Shown here: positions 59,439 to 64,000 of the stretch, piece after piece
How the letters are laid out: each line of letters opens with the position of its first letter
Position numbering within the stretch: the first letter of the stretch is position 1
Assembly (NCBI RefSeq): GCF_000010125.1
Contig: NC_007350.1
Coordinates: 124,001-188,000, forward strand
DNA: 64,000 nucleotides
Source: Staphylococcus saprophyticus subsp. saprophyticus ATCC 15305 = NCTC 7292
GTDB lineage: Bacteria > Bacillota > Bacilli > Staphylococcales > Staphylococcaceae
Direction: 5' to 3'
Translations under genes and position numbers: made by a program
The notes under the pieces: model-generated
Told to the model about the DNA's origin: nothing
The model's database searches: none
What the model saw: the letters and a program-made list of their open reading frames with translations, nothing else

Positions 59439-60251
59439 TCACTCCTGTTCCTTAGTAAATTTATTTTTGATGTTCATGATTAAACTATAATATTTTCTAG
59501 TTAAAGGTAGTGCAATCAACATGCCGACATATAAACCAGTCACGGACGTGAGTAAATTACTTACACCAGAAAAAGCTGTGATTGTGCTTGTCTGATCTGG
59601 ATACATTTCTAACAGAGGACCAAGTGCGGCAGCAGTCATTACACCACTTCCCACACCTGTTGCCATAGCATAAGCAATGGGACTTAAAGGTAGAATTGAA
59701 ATGATGATGCCAGAAAATATACTGAAAAAGATAGCGCCGAAAATAGTACCAAATATGTACATGGACATAACGCCTCGCCATTCAGGAGAGGCAATGCCGA
59801 ATTTTTCAGTGATTAAAGCTAAATTAGATTCTCTCCCTATAGAGTGGGTCATACCGATAGATTCACGACGAAGTCCAAGTAAAATCGCTAAAGGTAAAGA
59901 AAATACAATGGTTCCTAAATTACCAATTTCTTGAAGTATCAAAGCTGGACCAGCAGCAATAATTTTGGGTAAAGCAGGTCCGGCTTCTACACCAAATTTT
60001 GCTATAAGTAAAGCTACAGAAATGAACACCATAGGTTCAGAATTTTTAGCTTGTTTGTGTTTAATCAATGGCGTGAAATAAACAGCTAAACCTAATAGTA
60101 CAGCATACACTACGGGTAATAAGAGGATTGATGTCATGCCCAAAGGTATTTTATGTGCACCGATGACTTCGGAAATAATGACTATGACCAAAACGATGCT
60201 ATGTAATCTCCAATCTTTCCATAAGTTGTTTTGTTGTTCCAAATCAATCAC
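59439..60251 (-). CDS. DUF3100 membrane protein
   Basis: A 270-residue protein with about eight membrane helices. VVIISEVIGAHKIPLGMTSI, LIAKFGVEAGPALPKIIAAG and LLGLRRESIGMTHSIGRESN are DUF3100 features, and the later MATGVGSGVMTAAALGPLLE is a glycine-rich conserved stretch. The second gene starts 5 bases after its stop. The pair resembles carboxylate or succinate-type export permeases in layout, but no function is established that I know of. Confidence 0.82.
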   Translation of the reverse strand: MIDLEQQNNLWKDWRLHSIVLVIVIISEVIGAHKIPLGMTSILLLPVVYAVLLGLAVYFTPLIKHKQAKNSEPMVFISVALLIAKFGVEAGPALPKIIAAGPALILQEIGNLGTIVFSLPLAILLGLRRESIGMTHSIGRESNLALITEKFGIASPEWRGVMSMYIFGTIFGAIFFSIFSGIIISILPLSPIAYAMATGVGSGVMTAAALGPLLEMYPDQTSTITAFSGVSNLLTSVTGLYVGMLIALPLTRKYYSLIMNIKNKFTKEQE

Positions 60252-60416
60252 CCCTAAAATAATCTGAATATAAAGAAAATTCTAAATATTAATAGCATCT
60301 ATTGTATACTTACAATTCGAAAATTAAAAGGGGGTAGAAGTGATTCATATATTTTTGGAATTTAATATATGTAAAGTGAAAGCTTAGGCGTATAATGGAA
60401 TCATTATAGTTAGAAA

Positions 60417-61598
60417 GTGGTGGTGAAAGTGCAACACGCATACCGACAACTCATATTAGGGATGGTTTGTTTATTTATAGTGATGGCAATTGGACGTTTT
60501 GCATATACACCTATAATGCCATTTATGCAACAAACAGGTCATATGGATAATCAAAGTGCTGGTTTATTGGCAACAATCAACTATTTAGGTTATTTAATAG
60601 GTGCTATCATACCTATGTGGTTAGTTATAGTGAACAAAGTTACAGATTTGAAAATTTATTTATTTATAAATATCATTTCAACCTTAATGATGGGGTTATT
60701 GGATGATTTTACAGTTTGGACCATATTACGCCTCATTTCTGGGATAACAAGTGGTACTGTTTTTGTCTTAGCATCAAATGTAGCCCTTGAGGCGTTAAGA
60801 GTAGCTAAGAAAGATGGTATTTCAGGTTTATTGTACAGTGGTGTAGGTTTAGGAATTTTTACAAGTAGTATATTTATTTTCATCTATACTAGTGCTGACA
60901 CGTGGAAGATGACTTGGATTGTACTTAGTCTTTTTTCATTAATTATGGGAAGTTTTGTATTATTTGGAATGCGTGAAAATCCAATCACTGAAAATGAAGA
61001 TTCCAATTCATCAAATAACACAAATAATGTAGCGGTTAAGTTGAAGAAAAAATTTATTTGGGGATTTTCAATAGCATATTTTTGTGAAGGTGCAGGATAT
61101 ATTATAACGGGTACTTTCTTTGTAGCCATCGTTAAATCTATACCCGAATTAGCCGATTATGCAGCTTTAAGTTGGATGTTTGTAGGTTTAGGTGCAATTC
61201 CGTCAACGATTTTGTGGTCGATGATGGCTAACAAGCTAGGGCATGCGAAAGCAATATATTTGGCGTTTATCCTACAAATTATTGCTGTGGTATTGCCAGT
61301 ATTTTCAGGAAGTATGATGAGTTTGGTGATTAGTTCGCTATTTTTTGGAGCAACATTCCTTGGCTTGACGACATTATTCATGTCTAAAGCACAAACGCTG
61401 ATGTTTGAAAGTGCTAGTAAAATTAATTTAGTCGCTTCATTAACTGTCATATATAGTTTAGGACAAATGATTGCACCTGCTTTTTCAGGTGTATTAATTG
61501 GCGAGTCAGGTAATTATAATGCAGCATTAATATTTGCAGCAGTTATACTGTGTATCGGCTTATTAAGTAGTTTTTATAGCTATAGAGTAACAGATTAA
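60417..61598 (+). CDS. YbfB/YjiJ-family MFS transporter
   Basis: A 393-residue 12-helix major facilitator. GMVCLFIVMAIGRFAYTPIM is the family's first helix, and NYLGYLIGAI and RLISGITSGTVFVLASNVAL are typical. Several GTGs lie near the start (60417, 60420, 60423, 60429); the purine-rich AGAAAGTGG before them makes the exact start uncertain. It is divergent from the DUF3100 pair. The substrate is unknown. Confidence 0.85.
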   Translation: MVVKVQHAYRQLILGMVCLFIVMAIGRFAYTPIMPFMQQTGHMDNQSAGLLATINYLGYLIGAIIPMWLVIVNKVTDLKIYLFINIISTLMMGLLDDFTVWTILRLISGITSGTVFVLASNVALEALRVAKKDGISGLLYSGVGLGIFTSSIFIFIYTSADTWKMTWIVLSLFSLIMGSFVLFGMRENPITENEDSNSSNNTNNVAVKLKKKFIWGFSIAYFCEGAGYIITGTFFVAIVKSIPELADYAALSWMFVGLGAIPSTILWSMMANKLGHAKAIYLAFILQIIAVVLPVFSGSMMSLVISSLFFGATFLGLTTLFMSKAQTLMFESASKINLVASLTVIYSLGQMIAPAFSGVLIGESGNYNAALIFAAVILCIGLLSSFYSYRVTD

Positions 61599-61794
61599 CT
61601 TTTGTGCAAAGTGTTTTTGTATAGCATGTCATAATATCAAAGCAAGAATGATTTATATCTATAAAAGGCTTCTGAAGATATATGTGTGTAGTCTTTTTAT
61701 TGGTTATCATCTTTTTGTGTAAGTTGACATTTTGTGGTAATATCGTCATGGATAAAAATTCGAGATAATAATAGATAAGAAGGTTTAATTATAT

Positions 61795-62769
61795 ATGAAA
61801 GAAAATTTTTGGCGTGAATTACCGCGTCCATTTTTTGTATTAGCGCCGATGGAAGACGTTACTGATGTGGTCTTCCGTCATGTGGTTAGTGAAGCGGGCA
61901 GACCAGATGTATTTTTTACTGAGTTTACGAATACAGAAAGTTATTGCCATCCTGAAGGTGTCCATAGCGTGCGTGGGCGTTTAACATTTACCGAAGATGA
62001 ACAGCCTATTGTTGCTCACATTTGGGGAGATAAACCAGATCATTTTAGAGAAATGAGTATCGGTATGGCAGAGATGGGATTTAAAGGTATCGATTTGAAT
62101 ATGGGTTGCCCTGTGCCAAATGTTGCGACAAAAGGAAAAGGTTCGGGTTTAATTCAACGTCCTGAAATAGCTGCAGAAATTATTCAAGCAGCTAAAGCAG
62201 GCGGTATACCAGTAAGTGTGAAAACGCGTCTTGGTTATTCTGAAATTGATGAATGGCGAGACTGGTTGAGACATGTATTTGAACAGGATATTGCAAATTT
62301 GTCGATTCATCTACGTACACGTAGAGAAATGAGTAAGGTAGATGCGCACTGGGAATTGATTGGTGAAATTAAAAAGCTTCGTGATGAAATTGCACCAGAC
62401 ACGTTGTTAACAATTAACGGAGATATTCCAGATAGAAAGACAGGACTTGAACTTGCAGAAAAATATGGCATTGATGGCGTAATGATTGGCCGTGGGATTT
62501 TTCATAATCCATATGCCTTTGAAAAAGAGCCAAGAGAACATACGAGTGAAGAGTTACTTGGACTATTGAGATTACATCTTGATTTGTTCGATCAATATAC
62601 TGAAAATGAACCACGTCAGTTTAAGCCATTACGTAGGTTCTTTAAAATATATGTGCGAGGCATCCGAGGTGCAAGTGAATTAAGACATCAATTGATGAGT
62701 ACGAATACGACAGATGATGCTCGGAAATTACTTGATGAATTTGAAGCACAAACGGAACAAGTCAAATAA
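61795..62769 (+). CDS. dus: tRNA-dihydrouridine synthase
   Basis: A 324-residue FMN enzyme that reduces uridine to dihydrouridine in t[23 protein letters not shown] binds [16 protein letters not shown] holds the catalytic cysteine and [15 protein letters not shown] the phosphate-binding region. [15 protein letters not shown] is the conserved barrel end. It is a single gene with a terminator. Which Dus subfamily (DusB or DusC-like) is not decided here. Confidence 0.92.
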   Translation: MKENFWRELPRPFFVLAPMEDVTDVVFRHVVSEAGRPDVFFTEFTNTESYCHPEGVHSVRGRLTFTEDEQPIVAHIWGDKPDHFREMSIGMAEMGFKGIDLNMGCPVPNVATKGKGSGLIQRPEIAAEIIQAAKAGGIPVSVKTRLGYSEIDEWRDWLRHVFEQDIANLSIHLRTRREMSKVDAHWELIGEIKKLRDEIAPDTLLTINGDIPDRKTGLELAEKYGIDGVMIGRGIFHNPYAFEKEPREHTSEELLGLLRLHLDLFDQYTENEPRQFKPLRRFFKIYVRGIRGASELRHQLMSTNTTDDARKLLDEFEAQTEQVK

Positions 62770-62781
62770 AATATCAAAAAT

Positions 62782-62824
62782 AAAAGCTAGCTCTGAAATC
62801 ATAAGGATTCTGAGTTAGCTTTTT
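62782..62824 (+). terminator. Terminator of dus
   Basis: AAAAGCTAGCTCTGA and the downstream TGAGTTAGCTTTTT pair imperfectly and are followed by T residues. Confidence 0.75.
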
Positions 62825-62834
62825 ATTATAGTAA

Positions 62835-63058
62835 TGAGGGTCTGAGGCATAGATAGTTGTCTCGGACTCTGTTTGCAATTAGGTAGTAGGTGACAGAATT
62901 GAAAATATAAAGTCTCACTTATTTAAAGAGACTATTTTCTATTTTTAGAGAAACGCGTCGTTCTTATATATGACCTTTAGATTAGGGTAACCCTTTATCC
63001 CAGCCAACATTGCAGGGATGTAACTAACAAATCTCTACTAGAAAATTTGATTTCTGTT
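62835..63058. repeat. Dispersed intergenic repeat, copy B
   Basis: A hairpin (GAGGGTCTGAGGCA / TTGTCTCGGACTC) is followed by TTAGGTAGTAG, GAATTGAAAAT, AAAGTCTCACT and AATTTGATTTCTG, in the same order as copy A near 48221-48500. The gap of about 300 bases contains no other feature. Confidence 0.55.
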
Positions 63059-63066
63059 CTATTCTC

Positions 63067-64000
63067 TTATTTTTGTTTTATAGTAAGCGCGATGATAAAG
63101 GCAATGATCATAAATGCTGTAATCATCAATACAACACCAGGCCATTGAATAGCGCCATAAAAAATCCCTGCTAAAGTACCACCGACAGATGACCCCATGT
63201 AATAGAAAAGTAAATATAAACTAGATGCCTGTGCTTTATGATCTTCGGCACGACTTGTAACAACTGCACTTGCAATTGCATGACCACTGAAAAACGCATA
63301 AACACTAAATGCTAAACCTAGTATTTTAAAGGGTAATGGCGGTAGAAGTGTGATCCAAATACCGAAAATGAGCAGCAATATACTAAATTTCAAAGCATTT
63401 AAAGTCCCAAGTTGTGCTCTTAATTTTGCATTAAGTATAGATGAAATCATACCGATTAAAAATAATAAATAAACAAAGCTAATCACACTATCATGTAAAT
63501 GATAGGGTTCATCCGCTAATACAAAACCGATATAGTTAAAGGCTGCAATGTTACAACCTAAAAGCAAAAAACCTATCATAAATGGTTTTAATAATCTAAT
63601 ATTCTTCAAATGTTTACTGTAACTCACTAATAATGCTTTGACAGAAAAGCGTTGTTTTTCGAAATGGTTAGATGCAGGTAATAGAAATGTAAAAAGAATT
63701 GCAGCAATCACACTAATGATACCTATTGAAATTAGACCTGTTTGATAACCATAAATACTAGAAATAAAACCAGTGAATATCCTCCCAAAAGCACCACCAA
63801 AAGCATTACCGCTAATATAAATTCCCATAGCTTCAGGTAAATTATGTGAAGAAATTTCTTCGCCAATATAAGCCATTGCTATGGAAGGGAGCCCTGCTAA
63901 ACAGATACCTTGTATCAAGCGCACGATTAGAAAAGTATTAAAATCTAAAATAAAAGGTTGCACCAATGCTAAAAGTGACACAGATATAACAGAAAATATC
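63067..64000 (-). CDS. MFS transporter (YnfM-like), partial at window edge
   Basis: The C-terminal 311 codons or more of a major facilitator. The frame runs through to the right edge without a start, so helices 1-2 lie outside. LIQGICLAGLPSIAMAYIGE, GIYISGNAFGGAFGRIFTGF and SLYLLFYYMGSSVGGTLAGI are typical of AraJ/YnfM-like exporters. It converges on dus, with copy B of the dispersed repeat between. The substrate is unknown. Confidence 0.85.
   Translation of the reverse strand, partial: IFSVISVSLLALVQPFILDFNTFLIVRLIQGICLAGLPSIAMAYIGEEISSHNLPEAMGIYISGNAFGGAFGRIFTGFISSIYGYQTGLISIGIISVIAAILFTFLLPASNHFEKQRFSVKALLVSYSKHLKNIRLLKPFMIGFLLLGCNIAAFNYIGFVLADEPYHLHDSVISFVYLLFLIGMISSILNAKLRAQLGTLNALKFSILLLIFGIWITLLPPLPFKILGLAFSVYAFFSGHAIASAVVTSRAEDHKAQASSLYLLFYYMGSSVGGTLAGIFYGAIQWPGVVLMITAFMIIAFIIALTIKQK

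Overview
The window is a low-GC Gram-positive chromosome segment from a coagulase-negative Staphylococcus, most likely S. saprophyticus or a very close relative. Three features point there: paired SceD-type transglycosylase genes, a beta-class phenol-soluble modulin, and a 2316-residue YSIRK/LPXTG serine-rich adhesin that matches what I remember of UafA from S. saprophyticus. Most of the DNA is accessory rather than core. It combines intact surface and export functions with an unusual number of decayed genes.

Layout. Positions 1-7.5 kb: a 5'-truncated choice-of-anchor surface protein (minus strand), a GtrB-like glycosyltransferase with a DUF6056 membrane protein, then a small membrane protein followed by gtfA-gtfB, the cytoplasmic O-glycosylation pair of serine-rich repeat adhesins. 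No secA2/secY2/asp genes accompany the pair. 7.5-9.9 kb: a SAM riboswitch in front of a broken 57-codon ORF, an XRE regulator and a divergent small protein sharing a DUF3955 membrane module, and an SDR gene with a perfect cre site. 10-11.5 kb: a relic of the ica biofilm locus (icaR with a frameshifted tail, icaC truncated and interrupted). 11.5-14 kb: tandem sceD paralogues, each with a perfect WalR box. 14-21.2 kb: a RibD-like reductase, a VOC protein, a beta-glucoside locus (RpiR regulator, PTS EIIBCA, 6-phospho-beta-glucosidase) and an arginase-family gene; three of these carry single-base frameshifts. 21-27 kb: TrhO, MsrA, an unlisted PSM-beta peptide, an IsaB-like protein, and a TetR/ABC-2 exporter set. 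27.2-34.2 kb: uafA. 34-41 kb: an ABC-2 exporter, a YhgE/Pip-MarR operon, DUF4064, a small membrane peptide, an AEC transporter and an IsdG-like ABM protein. 41-46 kb: nrdDG with NrdR boxes, a penicillin V acylase/bile-salt-hydrolase-like enzyme, and an MhqO-like dioxygenase. 46-50 kb: regulator fragments fused at a deletion junction, and frameshifted DUF418 and TauE genes. 50-54.5 kb: panE divergent from panBC (no panD), then mqo. 54.5-58.4 kb: a Bap-like adhesin pseudogene trapped between fragments of two other genes. 58.4-64 kb: DoxX, a DUF3100 pair, two MFS transporters and a tRNA-dihydrouridine synthase.

How the parts may work together. GtfA/GtfB have no adhesin beside them, but UafA, 20 kb away, carries a serine-rich tract of about 1450 residues with a YSIRK (canonical Sec) signal. 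An orphan glycosylation pair modifying a canonically exported adhesin is the most interesting functional hypothesis here. The biofilm genes ica and bap are both relics, so surface attachment in this strain probably relies on UafA. Many inactivations are single-base indels in short homopolymers. They may be real lineage decay or assembly errors, and that has to be settled before pseudogene calls are trusted.
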